64,000 bases of DNA from Norana najaformis (GCA_964023275.1 OZ029922.1:1322741-1386740), one strand, 5' to 3'. Shown: positions 40,737-53,608, counted from the stretch's first letter. Program-made: numbers and translations. Notes: generated by a model from the sequence alone, not told the origin.

Positions 40737-41327
40737 ATGAGATTAACTTTTACTCTTGTCGCTGCTGTCATGCTCATGCGTGTCATGATTGGAGAAATGG
40801 CTCCAAGTTTCGGTGAAGATTCAGCGAACCGTGACGAAGCGTTCTCAGCCGATGACATTCTTGGAGATTCATTGCCAGAGGGCGCTGTTGCTCAAGACAA
40901 CCGGGAGAGCGAAGAGGTGCCAGAACGCATTATTGGCATTGGCTTCTTAGAAGCAAATCCGACAATCGAGAAGAGAAGCCAAGCGATATGGGAAAGCCCC
41001 TGGGTTGAAGGTTACCCCCCGAACCGCAGGGCGTTTAGTCCGTGGGGTGGTAAGAGGCACTTCAATCCGTGGGGCGGAAAAAGATTCAAGGCCATCTACT
41101 TGGAGAGGAAGGCGGAATCCATCCTTGACAAGAGACCGGGATTTCAGCCGTGGGGTGGGAAACGAGCCGTCCAGCTGGAAGAGCATGGAAACGACGCCAC
41201 GGAAAAGAGAGCGTTCAGTCCCTGGGGTGGAAAACGGTCACCATCACGTGATCAGAAGAACGCCGTCGAAAACAACGTTCGTCAGAGACTCAACAAGAAC
41301 AAAAAGCTCTTCATCGTGAAACCATGA
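40737..41327 (+). CDS. Neuropeptide precursor with four FxPWG-amide peptides
   Basis: 196-residue secreted prohormone in one exon. Residues 1-20 (MRLTFTLVAAVMLMRVMIGE) look like a signal peptide. After an acidic spacer come dibasic-bounded segments: SQAIWESPWVEGYPPN-RR, AFSPWGG-KR (41031-41057), HFNPWGG-KR (41058-41084), PGFQPWGG-KR (41136-41165) and AFSPWGG-KR (41211-41237), separated by non-repeated spacers also ending in KR. Convertase cleavage, carboxypeptidase trimming and use of the last Gly as amide donor predict AFSPWG-amide (two copies), HFNPWG-amide and PGFQPWG-amide. I do not recognise FxPWG-amide as a standard named family. The first two copies are directly adjacent, as in classical multicopy precursors. 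An acceptor-like CTGTCAG|AGCC sits 8 bp before the ATG, so a non-coding 5' exon is likely. AATAAA lies 164 bp past the stop. Confidence 0.92.
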   Translation: MRLTFTLVAAVMLMRVMIGEMAPSFGEDSANRDEAFSADDILGDSLPEGAVAQDNRESEEVPERIIGIGFLEANPTIEKRSQAIWESPWVEGYPPNRRAFSPWGGKRHFNPWGGKRFKAIYLERKAESILDKRPGFQPWGGKRAVQLEEHGNDATEKRAFSPWGGKRSPSRDQKNAVENNVRQRLNKNKKLFIVKP

Positions 41328-41490
41328 CAACCGCTTTAGCCGAGATCATACGAAAGCCGAATGGTACGTACTGCAACCAATGCGATTTACATTTAAGCTT
41401 GACGATCTGCCTTTTGACTCACCGTTTACTGTCTGGTAGACGTTCTGTCATTCTAATGTAATGTCAAAATGATTTTATGTAAAGTAGCGT

Positions 41491-41496
41491 AATAAA
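41491..41496 (+). terminator. Polyadenylation signal of the neuropeptide gene
   Basis: AATAAA, 164 bp after the TGA; the first clear canonical signal after the precursor, in otherwise unique sequence. Confidence 0.6.
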
Positions 41497-41629
41497 ACTG
41501 AACACATCTATAGTACCTTAATTGATACGTCTAGAAGATGCTCATATTCCTTGTCTGCCTGCCTGCCTGTCTACAATCGAATTAAGTATTCTTTGAAAAT
41601 TGTGTCACATATTCTATTATTATATATTA

Positions 41630-41905
41630 TATTACAGTATAATAATAAGAGTAACAGTAACGATAAATAATAATAATAATAACAAAAACAACAATAATAA
41701 TAAAAATAATGATGATGATGATTATGCTGATGACAACGATGAGAATTGTTATTAATAATAAGAAGAAAAAGAACAGTAAAAATAATACTGTTCTTTCTTC
41801 TTCTTCTTCTTCTTCTTTTTTCTTCTTCTTCTTCTTCTTCTTATTATTATTATCATCATCACCATTTTTGTTATTGTTGTTGTTATCGTCATTGTCGTCA
41901 TAGTC
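41630..41905 (+). repeat. AAT, CTT and GTT trinucleotide cluster
   Basis: AATAATAAT, then CTTCTTCTT (about 41785-41845), TTATTATCATCATC and TTGTTGTTG. Lies 300 bp after the neuropeptide stop. Confidence 0.85.
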
Positions 41906-42626
41906 ATTGTTTGTATTGCAATTCTTTTCCGCATGACGAGTCAAAAAACGGAGAAAATATCAGATATCGTCGACGGTATTACAATATTTTTTTCGCAGTT
42001 ACTAGCCGACATACTTGTTCATTTGATGTAGCGGCCATTTGTTTTCGAGTTGGTCTATTTCAACCACTCACACTCTAAGCACATTCTAATTCCTGATTAC
42101 AAATTACCTCGCCACCTCAGAAAACCAGTTATTTCCGCGAAACATACAAGTCGAAAGTTGTATCTGTTCTCTGGTGCCGCTCGTTGTCTGCGCCTGGAGC
42201 TGTCAGGAAAATTACAAGCCATATACGTGGTGAAATGAATAGGGATACAAACCTGCCAGGCTCTAAATAGGACTGGCTTAATTAGGAAAAGAAATGAGGT
42301 GTGGGGAAGAAAGGAAAGATGAATGGGCGACAGACTATGGGGTGTTCTAAGACGGTAAGTCTCTCCTCGTCCTCCCCACTTTCCGGGCATATTATGAGTG
42401 ACATCTTGTGAGAATGTCGATTAAGCGTCATGACTTGTGTGTTCCGGAATCGCAGCTGACGGTCGAGTGCAAAAATTGGAGCAAAAATTGGCTCAGTTTG
42501 CGAGGCTCAGCGAACACTGTCTGCCGATGGTCAGTCAGCTCTAAATGTCTTTGTCTTCGATGACGTGTGAATAGGACCGAGAGAGAAAGAGAAGACCTAC
42601 GGACAATAGCGGAATATATGGAGAAA

Positions 42627-42776
42627 ATGTATTTTCAATGGGAGACAGTGTCAGAAAATACCTATGGACGGAAATAAAATGTATGAGGAGAATGTATCTT
42701 CCGTGGGCATTAGTCAGAAGGGAAAGACCTGTGGAGAAGAGCTAACATGTATCTGCGGTGGGAGGGAATCTGGACT
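42627..42776 (+). repeat. Dispersed repeat pair B, copy 2
   Basis: See 37507-37656. The two copies are 5.1 kb apart and flank the neuropeptide gene in direct orientation. Confidence 0.85.
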
Positions 42777-43629
42777 AGTTGGGGGAAGCCTAAGAAAAGG
42801 AGCAAAATGTGTGGCTCTATTGTATCGTCAGTGGGAATGATGTATTTACAAAATCATCGAAGCAATTACATAGCATCTTTCGTGAACCGCTTTCCTACTG
42901 AACTAAACAGGTGCGACTTCGGTGAGCAGAACACGTACCGACATACAGGCCTACCGCTTGACACCAGTGTTTAATCGTGCATGAAAAGTATGTCATTTGT
43001 TTCCACTGGCACACCAAAACAATCGGGCTTCAGGAACTCTGAACATGCTGTCATATTTCGACTCTAGTTGAGAATCTGTTGGAGAGCATTGGGTGTGTGC
43101 GCATATTTGCCACTAGTGACTATTAAGAGATCATAGAAGACTCGTCTTAATTAAGACAAGCTAAACATGTTTCTTGAGCAATTTGTGACTGCGATATGAC
43201 GTTTATAAAAGAAAACTATGAGAAAAAGAGAAGTGTAAGACGGATGATCAATTAAACGTGTCAGCTACTGTTGCGCGCGGCACCCGACAAAGCGAGCGAC
43301 AGGCATGAAAGACATGAAGAGGCACCTGTTCATCTTGCCGCCACAGATTGCGTCTTATATGCAAGAAGGTCTGCTGACGAATTGCGACGAAAACCACAGA
43401 TTCTTTCCTGATTAACTGCATTAGCTTTGCTCGGATCTCGTTCAATCACACTTGACACCAAAACAATCATAAAACAATGAAACACGATATCCACCGCAAT
43501 CGAAACACAACGTGAAAACGTAATGAAGAAAATTACAGCGTTAGATGTCGCTAGATGCAATGTTCCTGTCCTGCTTAAGTAAGCACTTTCATGAATTATT
43601 CGTAAAAAGCTACAGTAAGAAGAGTAGTG

Positions 43630-44010
43630 GTGCAGCAGCAAGAACTAGTGATTCAGGAAATACTTCTGGTACAGCTACTACAGCTAGTGGTACATCTAGT
43701 ATTAGTGATACATATAGTTCTTGTAGTATAGCAAGTATTAGTGGCACAAGGCGTATTAGTGATACAGCTACATTTGGACTACTATTGGTGCAGCTAGTCG
43801 GAGTGGTACAGCCAGTACTAGACCACTACTGGTACAGCTAATACTAGTGGTACAGCTAGTACGAGTGGTACTGTACTAATGATACACCTAGTACTAGTTG
43901 TATGTCTAACAATAGTTCTACAGCTAATATTAGTTCGACGGTAAGTATAGTGATAAAGCAAGTACTAGAAATACAGTTAATACTAATGGTAAGGCTAGTA
44001 ATAGTTTCCT
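43630..44010 (+). repeat. Minisatellite of AGTGGTACAGCTAGTACT units
   Basis: Diverged 15-18-bp units over about 380 bp; gives a spurious Ser/Thr/Gly frame. Confidence 0.8.
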
Positions 44011-45034
44011 AGATCCCGGTGCTCTTATCGACCAGAATAAATGCCATGTACAGTTATACGAAGATGAATTGATGGATGTATGAGCCGAAGATGTGAATCC
44101 AGAAGCAACAGCAGAGTCGCCCAGTATTCTTTAGTGCAGTTTTATTACATTACTTTGAATAACATTATTTTACATTATTTACACCGCGGTAACTGGGTTC
44201 ATTTTCAAGACTTTTGGCAATTTGCCTCTGCCGCAAAGACGGAGGAGTTGATGCCTACGTTAGCTGGCAACTTCTGGCAAGAATAAGTGGCCAGTCCTGC
44301 GATGCATTGGCCAAGTACCCAAGACTTCAGTTACAGGAAGTGCAGCGCCTCGCAATAAATCGCCATATCATCTAGTGTGTAAAATTTGCGCTATATGAAT
44401 AATTCTACGAGCTAAACTCTGTGTTATGAAAAGAGAACTCGGTAGACAATGCATCATTCATTCTTCTAGGCCGATAAACTACCTATAATAAGCCCAACAA
44501 TGTCATCAATCCTAACTATTATCTCTGTTATATAAGTCCGTTTATTCGTTGTAACTGTAAACAGGCTTGATTTGAGCAAACTATATGTCTATGGAGCTTA
44601 AATGCAAAGGTCAACGGCAGCGTATAGAATAGGACCGGGTCAATAAAGAGACTATTAGCTGCCTTAGTGTTTATCTCGCTGCTAATTTGCGGCTCGCCAT
44701 GTCATCCAAATAAATCTCAATTGAGACGAATCCGCGACTAATGCGTTCGCCTACGTTTGAACCGGGTTAAAAGGCAACTGATGTTGCCAATGAGGATTGT
44801 TTGCGTAGTACGCATAACCGGAAATGGCAATTAATATCTCGGGCATGCGCATGGCGCCCCATTACTTTTAGCAAAGTGCGCGCGCCAATCAAGGCCCGTT
44901 TTCATTCCATCTCTCTCTGTGTGCATGTGGGTGTGTAGGTCTATGTATGTATGCATGTATGTAAGTGTGTATTTCTTTATGTATTTAAGTTTAAATAACA
45001 CCACATAAACACCATCCGCCGTTGTCGTCTGCCT

Positions 45035-45185
45035 GTCTACCTGCCTGACTCCTGGATCTTGACCTGGAACCGAACCCATTCTGACTATCGATTTTGTTTT
45101 GACTGAGCGCCTGTGAATAAGTTGGTTCCCGCGATTTGGCTTTTGTTGGGCGCTGTAGAAATCTCGAGCTTACGATTACGATATA
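45035..45185 (+). mobile_element. Dispersed SINE-like repeat with TTACGA tail
   Basis: CTGACTCCTGGATCTTGACC, then GAATAAGTTGGTTCCCGCGA and GGGCGCTGTAGAAATCTCGA, ending TTACGATTACGAT. Sister copies lie at 49228 and 50028, with reverse copies at 560 and 8228. Confidence 0.65.
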
Positions 45186-45599
45186 AATTTATGAATATGT
45201 GTGTAGCCTACGTATGCATAGACATATGTATACACTTAAGTATGTATTTTTATGTATATATATGTATGCATGCATGCATGCATGTGTATATGTATATGCA
45301 TGTATGATACAAAGCAAGCATTCGACTCTGTTGATGCCATTCGGCAAGTGAACCTTCCACGACAGCAATTAGAACCGTCAACCGAGGCATTGACTGCTTC
45401 TAAAGGAAGTTCCTAAGTTGAGGCGAAAGCTTAGGGTGTTTGAAGACGGCGAATGACGCAACTTTACATTATCTAGCGCCTTTCATCCACCTCGAAATCA
45501 AAAGGCGCTTTCCAGTGCAATGACATTGATGGAAAAGCAAAATGCAATTAGGCTAATCGCATGATGTGTGCATGGTACACAGTAATGTAAGGCAGGTTT

Positions 45600-45821
45600 T
45601 TTCTCTTTCAAACTCAAAGAGAGAGAAAAGGAGAGAGACACATAGACAGACAAGAAGACAGAGAAACTAACACAGACAAGGATAAAGCTGGGACAGAGCG
45701 ACAAAGACAGTCAGAAGCGACAGAGAAGCAGAGATTGACAGACAAAGACAGAGAGCCAGCCAGAGAAAAAGACATAACAGAATACCGAGTAAGAGACAGA
45801 GAAAAAACAGATATAGAGGCA

Positions 45822-45864
<43 letters not shown>

Positions 45865-46050
45865 ACATTTCGACAGAAAAAGGCAGAGAGACAAAAGAAA
45901 GAAACAGAGGCAGAAAGTGACAGACAGAAAGACAGAGACGCAGACAGAAAGTGAGAGAGACGGAATCAGAGATATATAGATACAGAAAGAAGAAATATGA
46001 GAAAAACAGACAGAACAGAAAACTGAGACAGAGATATACAGAGACTTTGA
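45600..46050 (+). repeat. GA-rich purine tract with pure (AG)n core
   Basis: GACAGA/GAGAGA mixture with an uninterrupted AG run at about 45826-45862. Confidence 0.85.
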
Positions 46051-46324
46051 ACATTACGATAACGGCGCTATAGAAGTTTCCAGACTAGATTAGATTAGAT
46101 CAGAGACAGAGTTGTAGAGCCAGCAAAAAGACACCGAGAAGTACGCAGCTAAGGAGGGACAACACAAACGAGTTCTGAAAACACACAGAAACTGTATGCT
46201 GTGCTCTATAGTAATATATGCTCCCTACTCTATAATCCATTGGGGCATCGCTAAGAAGCTGACGGTTCGCCTAAGGCTAAAAGGAGCAATATGAGCTTAA
46301 GCATTTCTCCTATAATCAATTCAG

Positions 46325-46484
<160 letters not shown>

Positions 46485-46696
46485 GTCATGGTCAGCTATA
46501 TATTTATGTATGTGCATATGTATATAATATGTGCAGATGTATAAATGCATGTGTATATGTATATATGCCAATACATGGCACTCACGCCCCTGTGGTGTAA
46601 AGCCATGATCAGCCTTTACATTAATACTTAATTCCACGCATTATCATATACACTCGGAATTTGTATTTCGTAATACTCAAGTGTCAAGGTATTAAA

Positions 46697-46906
46697 CTAT
46701 TCGCACTACAGGACGAAGGACTGATAAAAGCTACGCATATGAGTCGAGTAGCTCAGCTCAGCGTAATATTGATCCACCCTTGTGCGTTATTATTACGACG
46801 GTATGGAAATAATTAGAATACATCAGACTAGACTATACTAGATTAGGTTAGATTAGGCTAGGCTAGGCTAAAGTAGATTGTGTGGTTGGGCACATATGCA
46901 GACCAA
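46697..46906 (+). repeat. Dispersed repeat pair C, copy 1
   Basis: About 210 bp from CTATTCGCACTACAGGACGA to GGCACATATGCAGACCAA, including a TTAGGCTAGGCTAGGCTA run; nearly identical to 51122-51333. Confidence 0.85.
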
Positions 46907-47279
46907 TCTGGGGAAAATTGCTTTATGTACTGTATACATGAAATATATAAATGCATACTCTAACCGAAAGCCCATCAAATATCATACAAACAATCTATGA
47001 ACAAATATATTAATATATATATATATCTTTGTTTTTACTAGATTATTCTATATATAGACATTTATATGCGCATGTATATGTGTATCCAAATATTATAAAT
47101 ATGTGAATCTTCTTTTTAATACAGACGGAAGTGCATTGCAGTTTTAAGTGTATATAATTACTATATCAATACGGCTTTGTTATTCTGCTAGTATTCAATA
47201 AAGTGTATGTGAATACTAAATGATAAACACTTGTAGCAAACTATTCGAAACCATGATTCATTTTGTTCTTTGTTTGCAG

Positions 47280-47342
47280 GAAAAAACATCAATTCCAGGA
47301 ACGCTCTTCAGTGGCTTAAAATACCCAGCAGAGGGTGTCTGA
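47280..47342 (+). CDS. Possible orphan terminal exon
   Basis: A strong acceptor (TTTGTTCTTTGTTTGCAG|GAA) is followed by 20 codons ending GTLFSGLKYPAEGV and TGA, then AATAAA at 47347-47352. It has the shape of a last exon, but no upstream partner was found. Confidence 0.22.
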   Translation, partial: EKTSIPGTLFSGLKYPAEGV

Positions 47343-49227
47343 CATTAATAAAACTCAACACAGGCTATAAATTCAGTTCTCTAAGATATCTATATAAGTA
47401 AAGCTACAGCTACAATGATATAGATAACATTATAAAGTCATATATCGAACTATAAAGAGACAATCTGTAAAAAGATATTCTATGAAGTAGATACAGATAT
47501 GTATATACATGTACATCTGTGGTTATAAATACATGTAGGTCTATACATTTAAATTTGCTGTAATTTTTGGCTTACTAGTGTAACACAACCACAGTCTCCT
47601 CATGTCTTTAGGATTTCATAAATTTCCTTATACCTCGGACGGAATTTAATACATATACCGTCTTTAAGAGAATGCAATTCTTCTTCGTGGTATTTATTGA
47701 ATAATGTCTGTAAAAGAACTTAAAATCTTGAAACCTTGCATCTGCCAAATACTCATAGAGCCTCACAGTGCGACACGGTGGACAAATCACGACAAATCAA
47801 AATTTTTAAAGCCAATTGCGCACCAAAATTGTCTTGAAGGAGAATCTTCATTCTAGTAGTTTCCAGTGCTTAGCGACATCGTATGGCTGGCTGTCAAGAC
47901 ATTGACCAGACCCATTTGCACAAACGAGAAATAAATCTTCATCGTTAGTAACGCTTTGAATTTCAATTATTAAGCATATTGTTAAACAATGGATAGTCTT
48001 TAAAAGTCTACGTAATTATGGAATAAGTCAAATAAGTACTAAGCCTAGATGTAGCAGTAGGGAAAGTGATATAAACCAAACATCGGTGAACATAAGAATT
48101 CACTGGTTTTGCTAGAACAAGCATTAACAGACATCAGATTAATATCAGATGAACATCACTGCAACGATTATATACCACAACTTTTTAAGCATATCTCTAG
48201 GTAAAATAATAGGGTACATAGGTATTGGTTTATTTTTTGTGCCCAAAATCCGCCAAAACTTTGCTGGCTAATTTGTGTCATTGCATCTTATATTTCAGTT
48301 AGGCCTATCTTAAAACCAAAACAGCGCTACATCTAAAAGTTTATGTATTTTAAAATCAATATCAATTTGTTTGCAAGGTTTCGCCTGGTGCGAACATATC
48401 TTGGTTAAGATGCTACTAAAATGGAGAGTTGAATTCTGTTGATCTTTGTAGTAACATGATTGCGTTACTGGTCACTGTACAGAGGACAATGAGCTTTGGC
48501 TGAATAACATTTCGTTGTTACAAATTATATTTCTGAGTCATTTTGTAAAGATTCGTTAGTAAGTCTATGAAATTTGAAAATGTTTTTGGCGTCTTGTTCT
48601 CTTTAATTAGATTATAATCACTTTCCACCTTAGCATCATGCTGTCTTTCCCGGCTGACCTTTCCCCCGGGATCATGACCTGGCACTGAAACTGACCAAAC
48701 AACTTGGCTCTTGCTGACTTGACCTGATGTAGCGCCGATGATTAAAGCTGTCAGCCTGATGCATCTTTTGTGTGGCGTTGAGAGATTTCGGAGATTTAAA
48801 TTTACATCTACATTTACATTTACAATTGGCACAAACTTCAGCAAGGTTTTAGGGAAGCAGCTAGTCGCCAGAGGACTGTCACGAGCCGCCGTGCACAATT
48901 TTCAACTTTGCTCTGTTGTATATTTAAGGATTGTAACAACAAGACAGCGTCGTTCCGAAGGAATGTAGTACTAGGTTTCAGTTACAACATTGCGTAAATT
49001 CACGCATGCCAGTTGGACGTTTATGTTAATTAGACCCTTATGCTAATTAGGCCCTTATGGTTTGTAGACTTCATTCTGATTTCCATTGCACTTGGCGTAT
49101 GTCAAGAACTTCAGTATAGTAGTCCCTAAAAATAGCAGCCAATCAAAAAGTCAACGTGTTTTCAAAACATTCAACTCGAGGACCACTCCTCTGAAGGCGA
49201 TTGTTAACCCAAGATGACCTTACATGC

Positions 49228-49335
49228 CTACCGATTTTGTTTTGACTGAGCTCCTGTGAATGAGCTGGTTCCAGCGACTTAGTTTTCTTCGGGCCGTATA
49301 GAAATCTTGAGGTTACGATTACGATTACAATTGTG
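49228..49335 (+). mobile_element. Dispersed SINE-like repeat with TTACGA tail
   Basis: ACCGATTTTGTTTTGACTGA, GAATGAGCTGGTTCCAGCGA and a TTACGATTACGATTACAATT tail. Confidence 0.6.
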
Positions 49336-50027
49336 GCATTTTTTGAATGGATTAACTTCAAACTCTGCTATAAAACGCATGCATTCTGAACATGTTGGTG
49401 CGAAGATCAGTCGGCAAGGAAGAGAACTGGCTACCTGCTCTTGTATGCTGAGGGTAAGAAATTGAAGTCGTTAATACTTCCTACCCATGGCAGCTTCTCA
49501 GGATTAGTTTAATGGATCCTCCTCCTCCTTCTTCTTCACATTACCTTACCATATCTTTCTTTCCTTACCTCATAAGTACATATGTATGCATCAATACACT
49601 TCATGTAGCGCCATGTAAAACCTCAAACAGTTTTACATGCATAGCTCTCCAGCCGATCTAAGCAAAGGCGTTTTAACGCAGTTTTCAAAGGTGTACTGAA
49701 CAGAGTCTAACGTTTACCATATTTTAACTTACCTTACCTTAACTAAAAGAAATAAGATTACTGACTTTTCGAATTCTACTGATGAGCAGCTCTTGTAAAT
49801 TTGTAAGCATTATAACACTTGTATAGCATCTTCCTGTTGGTGCAATTTCCTAGGAAGGTGCTATATGAATGTTTAAGATAGTGATGTCCACTTGTAATAG
49901 ATTTCCTCTTGTGCTGCGCCTTCTGATTAGGAACATTACAATGCGCCTTTTATATATCCTATCCTGATTCCTCTTCTTCCCATTATCTGTCCTGCGAATC
50001 CAATTCTAAGCATAAGCCACCCAGCCG

Positions 50028-50185
50028 TCTGACTGCCTGCCTTCCTGACTCCTGGATCTTGACCAGAAACCCTTCTTGCCTATCTATTTTGTTTGACTGA
50101 GAGCATGTGAATAGGTGATTCCCGCGACTTAGCTTTCGTTGGGCGCTGTAGAAATCTCGAGCTTACGATTACGATTGCGAATTTA
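50028..50185 (+). mobile_element. Dispersed SINE-like repeat with TTACGA tail
   Basis: Same module order as 45035-45185, including CTGACTCCTGGATCTTGACC and GGGCGCTGTAGAAATCTCGA. Confidence 0.65.
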
Positions 50186-51121
50186 CCAACGATTGAGAAC
50201 TGTTCTCTTTCGTTGGGCTGGGAGAACTTCTGTGTTGATATCTTGAAGAGGCGCTAGAATAGAACTAACGAATGAACGAACGAATGAATGAATGTGAATG
50301 GGTCAGTAGATAGATGGGTGGATGAAGGGACATGAATGGATGGATATATGAATGAATACATGAATAGATGGATGCATGAGTAACATAAACTGGCTTTCAT
50401 ATAGCGCAATTATTTAGCTAATGATATGCATAAGCAAGGTGTTGACTAAGCCAAGCGTCGAGGTATCGTTTCGGCTGTAAGCAGGCGAGCGCATATATGG
50501 CTCAGAATTTGGACTTTACCCCAGATTTTTCCCCATGTGGCTGGCTCGAAAGGTCCAGGCTCGTCTGGGATACAGCCCTGCGGTTTAGCTCGTCGTATAA
50601 CACCCTATAAATTAGGGTAACCTAGACATGGAGGTCGATGCGATTTAGCCCTTTTCATTTGATGTGTAATGTATGCATCCATATTTATCATTATGTAGCG
50701 CCTTTTTAAACTCGCGTATAGGCGCTGAAGCGTGATAGAAGTTATTAATTAATAATGAGCATCTGGTGATGAAATCAAGGAGAAAGTTCGCGCTGCCAAT
50801 AAAGAGAGCAACTCCATGACAGCCGCACAATCTGACATCAACAGCTGTCATGCAAGAGTCTCCCCTTACCCAAGACAGGCGACCTAGGTCATCGCGCATG
50901 TCTCGACATACACGTTGCAGACGTCATCGTTTTAAGCACACGAACAGAAACCTGAAAAAGCCAAGAATACATTTTCAAATGAAGTGTTAATAGCGCTGTA
51001 ATACATTTCATAGCTCCTTCTCAAGGCAGACTATCATATAGTGAATTTTTATGTCACAATTATATAGCGCCTCTTCAAGCCGAGTTAAGACGCTACCGAC
51101 TTGACAGAAGAATGCCGCGGA

Positions 51122-51333
51122 CTATTCGCACTACAGGACGAAGGACTCTGATAAAAGCTACGCATATGAGTCGAGTAGCTCAGCTCAACGTACCATTCAT
51201 CCATCCTTGTGCGTTATTATTACGACGCTATGGAAATAATTAGAATACATTAGACTAGACTATACTAGATTAGGTTAGATTAGGCTAGGCTAGGCTAAAG
51301 TAGATCGTATGGTTGGGCACAAATGCAGACCAA
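51122..51333 (+). repeat. Dispersed repeat pair C, copy 2
   Basis: See 46697-46906; 4.4 kb apart, direct orientation. Confidence 0.85.
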
Positions 51334-52689
51334 AGATTTGCAATTAAAAGGCAATTGGTCTGGTATACATGGCAAGACAGTTCTACTGGAGAACTTCCTT
51401 TCAAGAGCCTCTCAAATGAGCAGCTGTATTCATAATATGAATATTTGTATGGCGTCCTTTAAATCCCTCAAATGGACTGTATTTTGTTGTTTATCCTGCT
51501 CTTCCGTTGACTAAACTCTGCTAACTGGGAATGAATATGACAGATGAAATCGTAGAAAACCATCGAGGGTTCTGCTGCAAACTGGTGCAATTCCTCATGA
51601 AACCCTGCAAATTTATTATAGTTTGCATTCAGTCCATAATATTCCGTTTATTAAACTCCGACAAATGGAAATCGGAGAAGGAAATAGTAGAAAACATATT
51701 TATTGATTGCCATAAATTCCTAGTAGGCTAACCTTTCGCTGGCTCAGCAGGCTAACAGTGGACTTCGCTCTGAGCTTGCTATCCGATCGCCTGAGCTTTT
51801 GTGGCATGACCTTAAATTCCTCTGACCTCCAAATATGTAGACACTGTTTAACGACCTACGGATGACGTCTGAAACGGATTTTTCATATGGCAATGAAACT
51901 ATTTGCATATTGACCGAATCTGCCTTGACAACTACTACTGTATTTAGGGTAAGCAATCTGTATTACGCGCCGCTATAAACCATCTATTAGCTTCCCTTAT
52001 ACCAAAGCCGGTTCTAAACGACATGGTCAGTTAAGGCGTTACGGTATGGCCGGTTGGATGAGGTAAAGGTAGGATAAGGCATAAGGTAAGGTAAGGTGAG
52101 TACTTATTTATGACACATCTGGCATTATTAGTCATCAGAACAGTGGTCTTGGGGTTGAAGAATCTTTCGGCTGAAGCGCAGACACATCATCAACATCAAC
52201 CCGACAACTATAGCTTATTTCATCAAAATTACCGGGATTCGAATCCCGGACCGAATATTTATATAGCGCATGTTAAGAATCTTACAAAGGCGCTTATGCA
52301 TTGCTATGTAAGAGCTGTAAAGAGATGCTGCATAAGATAAAGGTTATCTTTATCCTTGAGCCGTTTTGCGGCGGAAAGAAGTCCATCGGATTTCGTCCTG
52401 GCTTCTCCAACGGTTTACGATTTTTGAGTACGGTTTCACTTGAAGCGACCACCAGCGAAGTGATTAGATTAGATTAGATTAGACTGAATTGGATTAGAGC
52501 CTCGTGCATTGTGTAATGTAAAGTAATGCAGACAGTTTACATAGCAACTTAAGTAGCGAGCCGCTTGTAAGTTGCTTTGCAGTGTAAGCTATCCGCGCAA
52601 ATGCTGAGAGTTTTATAGATAGAACTTCATTTGTCAATACTTCAGGCCTCTTTAAGTTATGATCAAGGGCTATAAAAGTTATTAGATTA

Positions 52690-52805
52690 GTTTGACCCGA
52701 GGCAGTTACTGTGTAGGGACCTTGAGCTAATAGTTCAGTCACAATTGCTCAGCGACATCGACTGATGCTTAGTCATTAGATAGTGACACCTTATTGAACG
52801 AATAC
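52690..52805 (+). mobile_element. SINE, second family, 3' part
   Basis: GAGGCAGTTACTGTGTAGGG, then CGACATCGACTGATGCTTAG and TAGATAGTGACACCTTATTG; compare 6505-6600. Confidence 0.55.
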
Positions 52806-52825
52806 TACTACTAATAATAAAAAAC

Positions 52826-52905
52826 ATGCCACCTTTTCAGCGCCTATCAGTTGCCATCCAACGCCTTAATGCCGTCGCCTTTCGCAGCACTTTCTGCCAA
52901 ACCTT
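52826..52905 (+). mobile_element. LINE C-terminus relic (QRLSVAIQR-type)
   Basis: Encodes PPFQRLSVAIQRLNAVAFRS. Lies about 300 bp before another copy at 53210. Confidence 0.6.
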
Positions 52906-52984
52906 GACGAGATTTAGCCAACCTAAACAATTTATTTATTCGGAGCTTTTTTATAAGTCCCGAGGGATCATATGTACCTCGGGC

Positions 52985-53310
<326 letters not shown>

Positions 53311-53369
53311 TGATGATGATGACGACGATCATGATCATAATAATAATAGTAATAATAATAATAATAATA

Positions 53370-53590
53370 CACACATACATAGCAGGCATACATACTTTAT
53401 AATTCATATATATACACACGTTCATGCAAAATACATACATATATATATATATGCATTCATAAAAACATCCACACATACATACATGCATGCATACAAGCCT
53501 ACATACATACAAATACATACATACGTAGCCTACATAAATGCATACATACAATCATGCATGTATACATACAGGCATGCATTCATCAATACT
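53370..53590 (+). repeat. (ACAT/GCAT)n-rich tract
   Basis: ACATACATGCATGCATAC and similar. Confidence 0.85.
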
Positions 53591-53608
53591 CACATGCCTT
53601 ACTTTTAC

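Noticed and set aside
43545-43841. Ser/Thr/Gly-rich ORF
   Set aside because: Translation of the AGTGGTACAGCTAGTACT minisatellite.
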